DNA of 64,000 nt from Methylobacterium terricola (GTDB lineage: Bacteria > Pseudomonadota > Alphaproteobacteria > Rhizobiales > Beijerinckiaceae): contig NZ_VDDA01000003.1 of assembly GCF_006151805.1 (NCBI RefSeq), positions 62,001-126,000 of the forward strand, read 5' to 3'. A program made the translations under genes and the position numbers. How positions within the stretch are numbered: position 1 is the first letter of the stretch; every line of letters starts with the position of its first letter. Below, one piece after another: positions 10,137 through 18,571 of this stretch. The notes beneath the pieces are model-generated. The model searched no databases. It was given only the letters and a program-made list of their open reading frames with translations, and was not told the DNA's origin.

Positions 10137-10984
10137 GCGGGATCCCGGTCCTTGAGGTCCTTGCGGAAGAAGCCGTTCAGCTCCGAGAAGCTGACCGAGC
10201 CGTCGAAGCCGCCGAAGCTGCCCTCGTCGTGGATGCGCCGCGCCGCCCGGATGAACCCGGTCCAGGCTGCCCGCGCCAGCGACGAGCCGACGCTGATCCG
10301 GCGCACGCCGAGGTCTTCGAGGTCGGCGACCTTGAGGCCCGGATTGGTGCTCATCAGGATGTTGACCGGCACCGGCGCCAGCGCCGCGACCAGGGTGCGG
10401 ATCTCCTCGCGCCGCTTCGGGCCCGGGGCGTAGACCACGTCGGCGCCGGCCTCGGCATAGGCCTGGAGCCGGCGGATCGCCTCGGGCAGCGGATCGGCGT
10501 GTCCTGTGAGATAGCATTCGGCCCGGCCGGTCAGCACCACGTCGGCGCCGGAGGCATCGATCGCGGCCTTCGCGGCGCGGATGCGCTCGGCGCCGTCCCG
10601 GATGTCGTAGAGCGGCCGGGCGGGATCGCCGGTGGCGTCCTCGATCGACAATCCGGCGACGCCGGTGGCGACGCAGGCCGCAACGTTGCGGGCGACGCCC
10701 TCGGGGTCATGGGCATAGCCCGATTCGAAGTCGGCGTTCACCGGCAGGTCGGTGGCGGCGGCGATCTCGGCGATGTGGGCGAGCATCGCATCGAGCGGCA
10801 CCGCCCAGTCGGTGTCCGGCAGGGCGCGGGCGAAGGCGAAGCCGGAACTGGTGGTGGCGAGCGCCGGGAATCCCATCGCGGCGAGGTAGCGGCTGGTGCC
10901 GATATCCCAGGGATTCGGCATCACGAAGCAGCCGGCTTCGTGCAGCCGCCGGAAGGCGGCGCGGCGTGCGGCGAGATCGGTCAT
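10133..10984 (-). CDS. Isocitrate lyase / PEP mutase superfamily enzyme
   Basis: A 283-residue alpha/beta-barrel enzyme acting on C-C or C-P bonds of 2-oxo or hydroxy acids, with Mg2+ bound by acidic residues. It shows PNPWDIGTSRYLAAMGFPAL, the metal-binding region NADFESGY (the D-x-E-x-G-Y version of D-x-D-x-G-Y), LSIEDAT and RAECYL. The signature Cys of isocitrate/methylisocitrate lyases (KKCGH) is absent: VVLTGRAECY occupies the neighbourhood, as in oxaloacetase and carboxyphosphonoenolpyruvate-mutase-like members. The downstream GNAT gene overlaps by 4 bp. Being next to an IlvD/Edd dehydratase, it may cleave or remodel the dehydrated sugar acid; that is inference. Confidence 0.83.
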   Translation of the reverse strand: MTDLAARRAAFRRLHEAGCFVMPNPWDIGTSRYLAAMGFPALATTSSGFAFARALPDTDWAVPLDAMLAHIAEIAAATDLPVNADFESGYAHDPEGVARNVAACVATGVAGLSIEDATGDPARPLYDIRDGAERIRAAKAAIDASGADVVLTGRAECYLTGHADPLPEAIRRLQAYAEAGADVVYAPGPKRREEIRTLVAALAPVPVNILMSTNPGLKVADLEDLGVRRISVGSSLARAAWTGFIRAARRIHDEGSFGGFDGSVSFSELNGFFRKDLKDRDPA

Positions 10985-11041
10985 CGGGATTCCCCTCCGG
11001 GTTCCGGATCCTTCCTCACACGCCGCGAGCGCGGCTGTAAA

Positions 11042-11063
11042 CCGGGCTCCGCGCGGAGCCCGG
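11042..11063 (-). terminator. Perfect palindrome in the intercistronic gap
   Basis: CCGGGCTCCGC / GCGGAGCCCGG is a perfect 22-nt palindrome 35 bp after the dehydratase stop. In the minus direction it is followed by only TTT. It could attenuate read-through from the dehydratase gene into the PEP-mutase-like gene or protect the upstream mRNA. Confidence 0.4.
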
Positions 11064-11097
11064 CCGAAGAATTACCGCACGCGGTGACCCAGGGGGA

Positions 11098-12909
11098 TCA
11101 ATGGTTGTCCCGCGGTACGCCGTGAACTTGCGCGATGCGCTGGAAGGCCTCGGAGCCCTTGAGGATCATGCCCTCGGAGAGCTGGTCGACCATCGCGCGC
11201 TGGATCGCCTGCCAGGGGGTCTGGCTCGCCGGGTAGGGGTAGCCGCCCCGGGCGGTCAGGTCGTCGCGGCGGCGCCGGATCTCCTCCTCGGGGAGCAGGA
11301 TGTCGGCGGTGCGCTTGTTGAGGTCGATCCGGACCCGGTCGCCGTTCTGGAGCAGGGCCAGGCCGCCGCCGGCCGCGGCTTCCGGCGAGGCGTTGAGGAT
11401 CGAGGGCGTGCCCGAGGTGCCGGACTGGCGCCCGTCGCCGATGCAGGGCAGCGACAGCACGCCCTTGCGGATCAGCTCGCCCGGGGGCTGCATGTTCACG
11501 ACCTCGGCCGCGCCCGGATAGCCGATCGGTCCGGCGCCGCGCATGATCAGGATCGTGTGCGCGTCGATCTCCAGCGCCGGATCGTCGATGCGGTGGTGGT
11601 AATCCTCCGGCCCGTCGAACACCACGACCCTGCCCTCGAAGGCGTAGGGGTCTTCCGGGTTGGCGAGGTAGCGGTCGTAGAACTCGCGGCTGATCACGCT
11701 GGTCTTCATGATCGCGGAATCGAACAGCGAGCCCTTGAGGTTGAGGAACCCGGCGCGCTCGCGCATCGGCTCGCCGTAGGGCTTGATGACGTCGCGGTCC
11801 CAGGTCTGGGCGTTCGCGCAGTTCTCCGCGATGGTCTTGCCGTTGCAGGTCAGCGCCTCGCCATGGAGCTTGCCGGCCTCGAGCAGCTCCGACATCACCG
11901 CCGGCAGGCCGCCGGCCCGGTAGTATTCCTCGCCGAGATACTGGCCGGCGGGCTGCATGTTGACGAGGAGCGGGATGTCGTAGCCGACGCGCTCCCAGTC
12001 GTCGCAGGAGAGCGGCACGCCGATCAGCTTGGCGATGGCGTTGATGTGGATCGGCGCGTTGGTCGATCCGCCGATCGCCGTGTTGGCGACGATGGCGTTC
12101 TCGAATGCCTCGCGGGTGAGGATGTCGGAGGGCTTCAGGTCCTCCCACACCATGTCGACGATGCGCTGGCCGGTGGCGTAGGCCGCCTGGCCGCGCTCGC
12201 GATAGGGCGCGGGGATCGCCGCCGAGCCCGGCAGCGACATGCCCAGCGCCTCGGCGAGCGCGTTCATGGTCGAGGCGGTGCCCATCGTGTTGCAGTGCCC
12301 GTCCGAGGGCGCCGAGGAGGCCACGATGTCGAGGAACTGCTGGTAGTCGATGTCGCCGGCGGCGTGGCGCTCGCGGGCCTTCCACACGATGGTGCCGGAG
12401 CCCGTGCGCTCGCCGCGGCTCCAGCCGTTCAGCATCGGGCCGACATTGAGCGAGATCGTCGGGATGTTGACGGTGGCCGCCGCCATCAGGCAGGCCGGCA
12501 TGGTCTTGTCGCAGCCGGTGAGCAGCACGACGCCGTCGAGGGGGTAGCCGTACAGCACCTCGACCAGCGACAGGTAGGCGAGGTTGCGGTCGAGCGAGGC
12601 GGTCGGCCGCTTGCCGGTCTCCTGGATCGGGTGGCACGGGAACTCGAACGCCACGCCGCCGGCCGCCGTGATGCCCTCGCGCACGCGCTTCGCCAGCTCG
12701 AGGTGGTGGCGGTTGCACGGCGACAGGTCGGAGCCGGTCTGGGCGATGCCGATGAGCGGCTTGCCGCCACGCAATTCGCCGACGGTGAGGCCGAAATTCA
12801 GGTAGCGCTCGAGGTAGAGCGCGGTCATGCCCGGGTTATCCGGATTGTCGAACCAGAGGCGCGAACGCAGGCGGCTGGCGTCGATGCGGGGGCGCGGCGT
12901 CTGGGCCAT
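11098..12909 (-). CDS. IlvD/Edd family dehydratase, L-arabinonate/D-xylonate dehydratase-like
   Basis: The 603-residue iron-sulfur dehydratase converts an aldonic (or dihydroxy) acid to a 2-keto-3-deoxy acid. Cluster cysteines lie in [20 protein letters not shown] and [24 protein letters not shown] and [15 protein letters not shown] are typical of the family. The [20 protein letters not shown] start is characteristic of the L-arabinonate/D-xylonate branch rather than of IlvD proper. The ATG at 12909 ([10 protein letters not shown]) has AAGGA 10 nt upstream. It is first in the minus-strand set, 113 bp ahead of the PEP-mutase-like gene. The chemistry is well supported, the sugar acid is not fixed. 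Confidence 0.88.
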   Translation of the reverse strand: MAQTPRPRIDASRLRSRLWFDNPDNPGMTALYLERYLNFGLTVGELRGGKPLIGIAQTGSDLSPCNRHHLELAKRVREGITAAGGVAFEFPCHPIQETGKRPTASLDRNLAYLSLVEVLYGYPLDGVVLLTGCDKTMPACLMAAATVNIPTISLNVGPMLNGWSRGERTGSGTIVWKARERHAAGDIDYQQFLDIVASSAPSDGHCNTMGTASTMNALAEALGMSLPGSAAIPAPYRERGQAAYATGQRIVDMVWEDLKPSDILTREAFENAIVANTAIGGSTNAPIHINAIAKLIGVPLSCDDWERVGYDIPLLVNMQPAGQYLGEEYYRAGGLPAVMSELLEAGKLHGEALTCNGKTIAENCANAQTWDRDVIKPYGEPMRERAGFLNLKGSLFDSAIMKTSVISREFYDRYLANPEDPYAFEGRVVVFDGPEDYHHRIDDPALEIDAHTILIMRGAGPIGYPGAAEVVNMQPPGELIRKGVLSLPCIGDGRQSGTSGTPSILNASPEAAAGGGLALLQNGDRVRIDLNKRTADILLPEEEIRRRRDDLTARGGYPYPASQTPWQAIQRAMVDQLSEGMILKGSEAFQRIAQVHGVPRDNH

Positions 12910-13133
12910 GGCGGAGTCGTCCTTCCCGAGATCGTTCTTGTCGAGAATCGTTCGCAGGAACCTATGGACCCGGCCGGTGCAGGAAGGCAACACCGCGTGG
13001 CGCATGCCCGACACCCCGCCGGATGCGACTCCGACGGGCCATAAGTTTATCATGCGGGCGCTGTCGCTCCACCGGGGAGCGGTGCTATGAGGCCGGCTGA
13101 ACCATATCGCTCGACAAATCCGGGGAGCCGCCG

Positions 13134-13346
13134 ATGAGCCAAGACAAGCCGTCCAACCCGCTGGTGCCGATCGCCGCCGTGGTGTCGATCCCGGTCCTCG
13201 TCTGCCTGATCATCATGCTGACCGACCAGGGCATCGAGCGCTCGCTGCTCTGGGCCGCGATCAAGACCGGCATCATCCTGATCGTCATCGGCGGCGCGAT
13301 CTCGTTCGGCGTCAGCCGGCTCGCCGAGCGCAACACCCCGCGCTGA
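13134..13346 (+). CDS. Small two-helix membrane protein
   Basis: Seventy residues with helices at about 12-29 ([18 protein letters not shown]) and 41-61 ([19 protein letters not shown]), a short Pro-containing N-terminus and a basic C-terminus. It does not overlap a larger gene and keeps a consistent hydrophobic pattern, so it is likely real. I recognise no family. It sits alone between the divergent dehydratase and the aminotransferase, 99 bp before the latter. Confidence 0.7.
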   Translation: MSQDKPSNPLVPIAAVVSIPVLVCLIIMLTDQGIERSLLWAAIKTGIILIVIGGAISFGVSRLAERNTPR

Positions 13347-13445
13347 GCGATCCGTCCCGGCGGCACCGGAGGGCCGCGGGGCGAACAGCGACGGCGGGGC
13401 TCATCGACGCCCTGCCTCGATCCTACGAGGAAACGAGAGACCGCC

Positions 13446-14624
13446 ATGCCCGTCGTCGTCCCCGCCTTCTCGCGCATCGGGGAGGAGAACGCCTTCGCGG
13501 TCCTCGCCCGCGCCACGGCTCTGGCCCAGGCCGGCCGTGACGTGATCAATCTCGGCATCGGCCAGCCCGACATGCCGACCCCGCCCCACGTGGTCGAGGC
13601 GGCGGTGAAGGCGCTGCAGGACGGCCATCACGGCTACACCCCGGCGACCGGCATCCTGCCGTTGCGCGAGGCGGTGGCCCGCGACCTCGACCGGCGCCTC
13701 GGCGTCCAGGTCTCGCCCGACAGCGTGATGATCGTGCCGGGCGGCAAGGTCACCATGTTCATGGCGATCCTGATGTTCGGCGAGCCGGGCGCGGAGATCC
13801 TGTATCCGGATCCGGGCTTCCCGATCTACCGCTCGATGATCGAGTTCACCGGCGCGACGCCGGTGCCGGTGCCGATCCGCGAGGAGAACGGCTTCGCCTT
13901 CTCGGCCGAGGAGACGCTGGCGCTGATCACCCCGCGCACCCGCCTGCTGATCCTCAACTCCCCCGCCAACCCGACCGGCGGCGTGACCCCGAAGGCCGAG
14001 ATCGACAAGCTGGTCGCCGGCCTCGCGGCCCATCCCGACGTGACCATCATGTCGGACGAGATCTACGGCACGATGACCTATGACGGCGAGCGCCACCACA
14101 CGCTGCTCGCCTATCCGGAGATCCGCGACCGGCTGATCTACCTCGACGGCGCCTCGAAGACCTACGCGATGACCGGCTGGCGCCTCGGCTGGTCGGTCTG
14201 GCCGGCGCCGCTCTACGATGCCGCCCGCAAGCTCGCGGTGAACTCGTTCTCCTGCGTCAACGCCGCGACGCAATGGGCCGGCATCGCCGCCCTCGACGGG
14301 CCGCAGGATTGCGTCGCCGCGATGATGGCCGAGTTCGATCGCCGCCGCCTGCTGGTGGTCGAGGGGCTGAACAAGCTGCCGGGCGTCTCCTGCATCACCC
14401 CGAAGGGCGCCTTCTACGCCTTCCCGAACATCTCGGAGACCGGCTGGAAGGCCAAGGCGCTCGCCTCGGCGCTGCTGGAGGAAGCCGGCGTCGCGACGAT
14501 CGGCGGGCCGGATTTCGGCATCCACGGCGAGGGCTACCTGCGCCTGTCCTACGCCAACTCGGCGGAGAACATCGCCCGGGCGCTGGAGCGGATCGGGAGC
14601 TTCCTGGAGGGGAACCGGCGCTGA
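13446..14624 (+). CDS. Class I/II aminotransferase, aspartate-aminotransferase-like
   Basis: A fold-type I PLP enzyme of 392 residues. It shows NLGIGQPDMPTP, NSPANPTGG, MSDEIYGTMTYDG and the PLP-binding Lys near residue 238 in GASKTYAMTGWRLGW, with a C-terminal YLRLSYANS containing the carboxylate-binding Arg. The domain order and length match subfamily I-gamma aspartate/aromatic aminotransferases, but the preferred amino acid cannot be read from sequence. The ATG at 13446 is preceded by an AGGAAACGAGAGA purine stretch. It stands alone on the plus strand, with a family-B repeat about 50 bp downstream. Confidence 0.9.
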   Translation: MPVVVPAFSRIGEENAFAVLARATALAQAGRDVINLGIGQPDMPTPPHVVEAAVKALQDGHHGYTPATGILPLREAVARDLDRRLGVQVSPDSVMIVPGGKVTMFMAILMFGEPGAEILYPDPGFPIYRSMIEFTGATPVPVPIREENGFAFSAEETLALITPRTRLLILNSPANPTGGVTPKAEIDKLVAGLAAHPDVTIMSDEIYGTMTYDGERHHTLLAYPEIRDRLIYLDGASKTYAMTGWRLGWSVWPAPLYDAARKLAVNSFSCVNAATQWAGIAALDGPQDCVAAMMAEFDRRRLLVVEGLNKLPGVSCITPKGAFYAFPNISETGWKAKALASALLEEAGVATIGGPDFGIHGEGYLRLSYANSAENIARALERIGSFLEGNRR

Positions 14625-14673
14625 CGCGCGGGTGAGGCGAGCTTTGCCAGCCACGGATGCCTCGATCGCCATC

Positions 14674-14813
14674 GTCATCCCGGGGCCGCGAAAGCGGATC
14701 CCGGGATCCTTGACCGCCGACGCGTTCGAACGAAGCGGACCGCGCTTCGCCCCCTCCTGGATTGTCGGCGGTCATGGATCCCGGGCTCTCGACTTCGTCG
14801 AGCCCGAGATGAC
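14674..14813. repeat. Palindromic intergenic repeat, family B, copy 1
   Basis: Starts GTCATCCCGGGGCCGCG and ends with the complementary GATCCCGGGCT ... GAGATGAC. It is a 140-bp element with long imperfect arms and is the most diverged of the four copies (others at 21879, 32756 and 50453). No reading frame. It occupies part of the 378-bp gap before parD. Confidence 0.8.
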
Positions 14814-14831
14814 ACTGCGCGTGCCAGGACC

Positions 14832-14933
14832 GCCTCACATCACCCCATACACATCGTAGACCGGCCCCTCCGGCAGCCTTTGCCCCACCCCCACGGCGAG
14901 GACCCTGGTGAGCCAGGCGAGGTCCGGCGCCCC
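14832..14933 (-). pseudogene. Orphan duplicate of the 3' end of the DUF3237 gene (direct repeat, left copy)
   Basis: These 102 bp are identical, base for base, to 15630-15731, which covers the last 33 codons and stop of the DUF3237 gene. The copy has the same orientation and is offset by exactly 798 bp. It has no upstream coding region and is a remnant. The two copies flank the ParD/ParE module, which reads as insertion of the module with duplication of target DNA, or as recombination at the gene end. Confidence 0.93.
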
Positions 14934-15002
14934 TCCCTCGGACGCGCATCGTTCGACAGTGATTTTCACTGCGTGCTACGATCGCGGTAGGAGGGCCAGA
15001 CC

Positions 15003-15305
15003 ATGGCGACACCCAGCGGTCAGATGACCGTGACGCTGACGCGCGAACTCGAGCAGTATGTGCGCGACAAGGTGCGCGAGGGCGCGTTTGCCACGCCCAG
15101 CGAGTATATCCGCAATCTGGTGCGGGATCGCTATCTGGCCGAGCGCGATCAAGCAGCGAAGCTGAAGGCGTTGGACGCCGCTCTGGCCCGCGGGATCGCT
15201 GATGCCGACGCCGGCCGCGTTGTCCCGGTTGCAGAAGCCTTCGCCCGCATCCGCGCTCAGCTCGCGGACGATGACACCGGGCCGCAGGAACGAGAGTCGT
15301 CCTGA
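15003..15305 (+). CDS. parD: ParD-family type II antitoxin
   Basis: A 100-residue protein. The ribbon-helix-helix DNA-binding N-terminus (MTVTLTRELEQYVRDKVREG) is followed by PSEYIRNLVRDRY and a toxin-binding C-terminal helix. RHH antitoxins of this kind bind the ParE toxin and repress their own operon. GGTAGGAGGG lies just upstream of the ATG. The reading frame ends at 15305, but the last four residues (RESS) look like a recent extension: one base change, T to C at 15291, would explain loss of a stop that overlapped the toxin start in a classic ATGA junction. The module is bracketed by a 102-bp direct repeat, a sign of acquisition. Confidence 0.88.
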   Translation: MATPSGQMTVTLTRELEQYVRDKVREGAFATPSEYIRNLVRDRYLAERDQAAKLKALDAALARGIADADAGRVVPVAEAFARIRAQLADDDTGPQERESS

Positions 15306-15595
15306 CCGAGCAGGCGATCGGAAATTTGCTGCATATCGCCCGCTATATCCGTCAGGACAATCCTGCTCGGGCCGAGACGTTCGTTGCCGAACTCGAGGAA
15401 CGGTGCGCTCGACTGGCAACGACCCCTTATGCCTACCCGCTCATTCCCGGCCGGGAACATAGTGGAATAAGGCGCCGCCTGCATAGAGACTACCTTATAT
15501 TCTATCGCGTCCGTCCGGAGACCGACTTGATTGAAGTGCTCTATATCATCAATGGGGCACAGGATTACGAGGAAATCCTTTTTCCGGAGGATTGA
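15290..15595 (+). CDS. parE: ParE/RelE-superfamily toxin, start codon probably mutated (ACG)
   Basis: The ParE-like frame (HIARYIRQDNPARAETFVAEL, IRRRLHRDYLIFYRVR, VLYIINGAQDYEEI) extends upstream to VVLTEQAIGNLL, the usual N-terminus of this family. The only in-frame place for the expected start is ACG at 15290-15292, where ATG would give a 4-bp overlap with parD. Remaining choices are CTG at 15302 and TTG at 15326; the TTG would remove the conserved first strand. From ACG the product would be 101 residues, a normal length. The body looks intact, so the toxin is either poorly translated or silenced at initiation. ParE toxins typically poison gyrase; that activity is family knowledge, not shown here. 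Confidence 0.75.
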   Translation, partial: TRVVLTEQAIGNLLHIARYIRQDNPARAETFVAELEERCARLATTPYAYPLIPGREHSGIRRRLHRDYLIFYRVRPETDLIEVLYIINGAQDYEEILFPED

Positions 15596-15629
15596 GCCCC
15601 TTTGCGCGACCGAGGCGGTAAACGGCCTT

Positions 15630-15731
15630 GCCTCACATCACCCCATACACATCGTAGACCGGCCCCTCCGGCAGCCTTTGCCCCACCCCCACGGCGAGGA
15701 CCCTGGTGAGCCAGGCGAGGTCCGGCGCCCC
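15630..15731 (-). repeat. 102-bp direct repeat, right copy (within the DUF3237 gene)
   Basis: Identical to 14832-14933. This copy is in its native context, the 3' end of the intact DUF3237 gene; the other copy is an orphan beyond the toxin-antitoxin module. Confidence 0.93.
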
Positions 15732-16103
15732 GGTCTCGAAGCGCAACGCCGTGCGGAAGTAATACTCCTCCGGCGACACCGCCTCGCCGCGGCCGAGGCG
15801 GGCCAGCACCTCCGGCGGGCCGGCGCGCAGGCCGGCATACTGGCAATAGACGAGACCGCCTCCGGACGCCCGGATCGTCAGGCGCACGTCGAGATGGGTG
15901 GTGCCGTCGGGCTCGATCCGGAGCCAGTCGCCGGCAGGACCGGCCAGAACCTCGCCGGCGAGGCGCGGGCCGGCGACAGTGCCGCCGGTGACCGGCACGA
16001 CCCGCAACTCGGTGCCGCGGGACGAACCGACGGCCTGCGGCGCCCCGACCGTGAGGCTCATGCGGAACAGGAACTCGGTGCCGAGCGGCAGCGGCGCATC
16101 CAT
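15633..16103 (-). CDS. DUF3237 domain-containing protein
   Basis: A 156-residue cytoplasmic protein covering one DUF3237 domain. It opens PLPLGTEFLFRMSLTVGAPQ and includes AGDWLRIEPDGTTHLDVRLTI and EEYYFRTALRFETGAPDLAWL, the family's conserved beta-barrel segments. GGAGGAG lies 5 nt before the ATG at 16103. No biochemical role is established for the family. It follows the DUF1206 gene with a 20-bp gap, so the two may be co-transcribed. Its last 33 codons are duplicated beyond the ParD/ParE module. Confidence 0.85.
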   Translation of the reverse strand: MDAPLPLGTEFLFRMSLTVGAPQAVGSSRGTELRVVPVTGGTVAGPRLAGEVLAGPAGDWLRIEPDGTTHLDVRLTIRASGGGLVYCQYAGLRAGPPEVLARLGRGEAVSPEEYYFRTALRFETGAPDLAWLTRVLAVGVGQRLPEGPVYDVYGVM

Positions 16104-16123
16104 GGTGTCTCCTCCCCTAATCG

Positions 16124-16966
16124 TCATCGCGCCAAATCCTTCACCGCCCGGCGCGCGGCATCGAGGTCCGGCGGGTCGATGCGGCGGTAGCGGGCCTGAA
16201 CGAGGCCGAACACCCCGAAGGCGGCGAGGCCCGCGGCGGTGAGGCCGAGCAGGATCCAGCCATACGGCTCGCTGCGCAAGGCTTGCAGGGCGCCGCCGAG
16301 GCCCTTGACCTCGCTCGACCGGCTGGCGATCGCCGCCGCGATCAGGAAGCCGCCGATCAGCCCGAAGGTCAGCGCCCGGGCCGCGTAGCCGAAGCGGCCG
16401 ACATGGCGGACCCAGTCGCGGGCATCGTGCGGCACCGACAGGCGCTTGCACACGTCGCCCTTCCAGGCCTTCCACGCGAAGGCGAGGCCGGCGCCGATGA
16501 CGATCAGCCCGACGGCGCCGACGAGCCACTGGCCGAAGGGCTGCTGCAACAGCCAGGCGGTCCAGTCGCGGGCGCCCTGGTCCTCGGCGGTGCGGGCGGT
16601 TCCGCGCCCGAGCGCCGCCGTCAGCATCGAGAGGCCGAGGCCGCCATAGGTCACGCCGCTGACGAGGTGGCCGGCCCGGGTCGCCAGACCCTTGGCCGAG
16701 CGGCCGTAGCCGTCGGCGTCGGTGACCGCCTCGACCACCCGCCACAGCGCGAAGGCGGCGAGGCCGAACGCCACCAGGCCGAGCAGGATCCAGCCGAAGG
16801 GCCGCTCCAGCAGGATCAGGAGAGCGCTGCGGCTGCCGCCGGTCTGGCCGCCGACGCCGATCGCCGCCAGCACGGCGAGGCCGCCGACGAGGCAGTAGGT
16901 GACGCCGCGGGCGCCGTAGCCGAGGCGGGCGAGCAGTTCGAGGGGATGCCGGCCGGCGGCTTGCAT
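16124..16966 (-). CDS. DUF1206 membrane protein (three-repeat)
   Basis: The 280-residue integral membrane protein is built from three DUF1206 repeats of two helices each, starting at LARLGYGARGVTYCLVGG, RAGHLVSGVTYGGLGLS and HVGRFGYAARALTFGLIGG. Each repeat keeps the Gly-Tyr-x-A-R-G-like start and is followed by a WILLGL-type second helix. The ATG at 16966 is 13 bp beyond the stop of the TerB-like gene, implying one transcript of TerB-like, DUF1206 and DUF3237. The family is widespread in Actinobacteria and Alphaproteobacteria with no assigned function. Confidence 0.9.
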   Translation of the reverse strand: MQAAGRHPLELLARLGYGARGVTYCLVGGLAVLAAIGVGGQTGGSRSALLILLERPFGWILLGLVAFGLAAFALWRVVEAVTDADGYGRSAKGLATRAGHLVSGVTYGGLGLSMLTAALGRGTARTAEDQGARDWTAWLLQQPFGQWLVGAVGLIVIGAGLAFAWKAWKGDVCKRLSVPHDARDWVRHVGRFGYAARALTFGLIGGFLIAAAIASRSSEVKGLGGALQALRSEPYGWILLGLTAAGLAAFGVFGLVQARYRRIDPPDLDAARRAVKDLAR

Positions 16967-16979
16967 CGGATGTCCCCGG

Positions 16980-17531
16980 TCAGGCCGCGAGGCCGGTCTC
17001 GACCCGGGCGACCGCGTCCTCGTCGAGGTCGAGGGCCTCGGCGAGCATCCGCAGGAAGGTGCGCTCCTGCATCGTGTCGGGATCGATGGCGAGGCGGGCC
17101 GCGGCGTAGACCCGGGCGCCGGTCTCGGGGGTCTGCACCCGGTCGGCGATCTCGTCGATCGTCGCCGGGTCCTCGAGCTCGCGGGCGAGCCATTGCCGGC
17201 CGGCGAGATCGAGGCCCGATTCCGCCACCGCCGCATCGAGGCGCTCGCGCTCGCGGGAATCGATCACCCCGTCCGCGGCCGAGGCCGAGACCATGATGCG
17301 CAGGCAGAGCGTCGCGTCGTCGTCGCTGAGGGCGCCGGCCTCGAACGGGGTGGCGCCCGGCTTCGCGGCGGATGCGCCGCCCGCCGGGGCCTCGCCGGAC
17401 GGCGCCCCTTCCTGCGTCGCCCGCAGGGCCAGCCCGGTGAGCAGCGCCAGGCCGCCGAGGGCGGCGGAAGCCGCGAGCCCGCCACGACGGCTCCGCACCA
17501 GGGCATCCAGCACCCGTTTCACCTCGGCCAT
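16980..17531 (-). CDS. DUF533/TerB-like tellurite-resistance-family protein
   Basis: The 183-residue protein has an N-terminal hydrophobic segment (about residues 17-35, GLAASAALGGLALLTGLAL), a low-complexity Ala/Gly/Pro linker and a C-terminal helical TerB-like domain with acidic residues typical of metal binding (ADGVIDSRERERLDAAV, DPDTMQERTFLRMLAEAL). It resembles YebE of enterobacteria, an inner-membrane protein of envelope-stress regulons. The ATG at 17531 follows GGGAGAG at close range. It is first in a probable operon with DUF1206 and DUF3237 genes and divergent from the DUF3750 gene. Confidence 0.85.
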   Translation of the reverse strand: MAEVKRVLDALVRSRRGGLAASAALGGLALLTGLALRATQEGAPSGEAPAGGASAAKPGATPFEAGALSDDDATLCLRIMVSASAADGVIDSRERERLDAAVAESGLDLAGRQWLARELEDPATIDEIADRVQTPETGARVYAAARLAIDPDTMQERTFLRMLAEALDLDEDAVARVETGLAA

Positions 17532-17666
17532 CGCGCTCTCCCTACCCATCCGCTGTATCGATCTTTGCCGACAACGGTCTCGTGCGGCTCCGGTTCGCGG
17601 GGGACGGCGGCAAGATCGCGGCGGATTGGCCCGTCCGTTGCACGGCCGCGCTCCGTCAACCATCTT

Positions 17667-18470
17667 ATGATCATGCTTCTCGCCCTGGCCTGGCTCGCGC
17701 GGACCGTCGTGCTCGCGCTCGTCCTCCTGTTCCTGCTGCCCCTCGCCACCCATGCCCTGTGGTGGTGGAGCCGCGACGACCTCGCCCCCGACTGGTCGAC
17801 CGCCGACTGGTCGAGCGCCCGGCTGCTGCCCGCCGCCGCGGCCGCGCCGGAGGCGACGGTCCGGATCTATGCCGCCCGGGTCGGGCGCTGGCGGGGCATC
17901 TTCGCCCATCACACCTGGATCGTCGTCAAGGAGGCGGGCGCGCCGCGCTACACCCGCTACGACGTGGTCGGATGGGGCCTGCCGGTGCGCACCGACGCCT
18001 ACGCGGCGGATGCGCGCTGGTTCGGCAACCCGCCGCAGGTGGTGCTCGCCCTCGACGGGGAGGCGGCGGCCCGCGCCGTGCCGCGGATCTGCGAGGCGGT
18101 GGCGGCCTACCCCTACCGGAAGGCCGGCACGTACAACGCCTGGCCGGGGCCGAACTCCAACACCTTCGTCGCCCACGTCCTGCGCGCGGTGCCGGAGCTC
18201 GCCGTGGCGTTGCCGCCGACGGCGCTGGGCAAGGACTTCTCGGAGCGCCCGGTCGACTGGACGCCGAGCCGCACCGGGGTGCAGCTCTCGGGCCGCGGCT
18301 ATGTCGGCCTTACCCTCGGCTGGGTCGAGGGGATCGAGGTCAACGTACTTGGCGCGGTGGCGGGGCTCGACCTGCGCCGCCCGGCCCTGAAGCTGCCGGG
18401 CTGGGGCCGCATCGGCATGGACCCGGCCGGGGCGACCGAGACGCTGATCGCGCCGACGGCGCGCAGCTGA
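17667..18470 (+). CDS. DUF3750 domain-containing protein
   Basis: A 267-residue protein with an N-terminal signal-anchor helix (about residues 3-27) followed by a DUF3750 domain. It contains FAHHTWIVVKEAG, VGWGLPVRTDAYAADARWFG, YRKAGTYNAWPGPNSNTF and a C-terminal GIEVNVLGAVAGLDLRRPA. The His and the GPNSNTF Asn/Ser look like fixed positions, suggesting a papain/NlpC-like hydrolase fold, but no function is established. The ATG at 17667 is chosen for the hydrophobic N-terminus; ATG 17673 is an alternative. It is monocistronic, divergent from the TerB-like gene. Confidence 0.85.
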   Translation: MIMLLALAWLARTVVLALVLLFLLPLATHALWWWSRDDLAPDWSTADWSSARLLPAAAAAPEATVRIYAARVGRWRGIFAHHTWIVVKEAGAPRYTRYDVVGWGLPVRTDAYAADARWFGNPPQVVLALDGEAAARAVPRICEAVAAYPYRKAGTYNAWPGPNSNTFVAHVLRAVPELAVALPPTALGKDFSERPVDWTPSRTGVQLSGRGYVGLTLGWVEGIEVNVLGAVAGLDLRRPALKLPGWGRIGMDPAGATETLIAPTARS

Positions 18471-18571
18471 CGATCGCCCCCGCACGCCGATTCGTAAGAT
18501 CGATCCGGGCGGATCGTGAACCAAATCATGATGCAGTGCGTTGACGATCGCCCCGAGGTTCGCACCACTCC

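Noticed and set aside
10137-10517. Upstream in-frame extension of the double GNAT protein
   Set aside because: The extension lies entirely within the PEP-mutase-like gene in another frame; the ATG at 10136 in the 4-bp overlap is the natural start.
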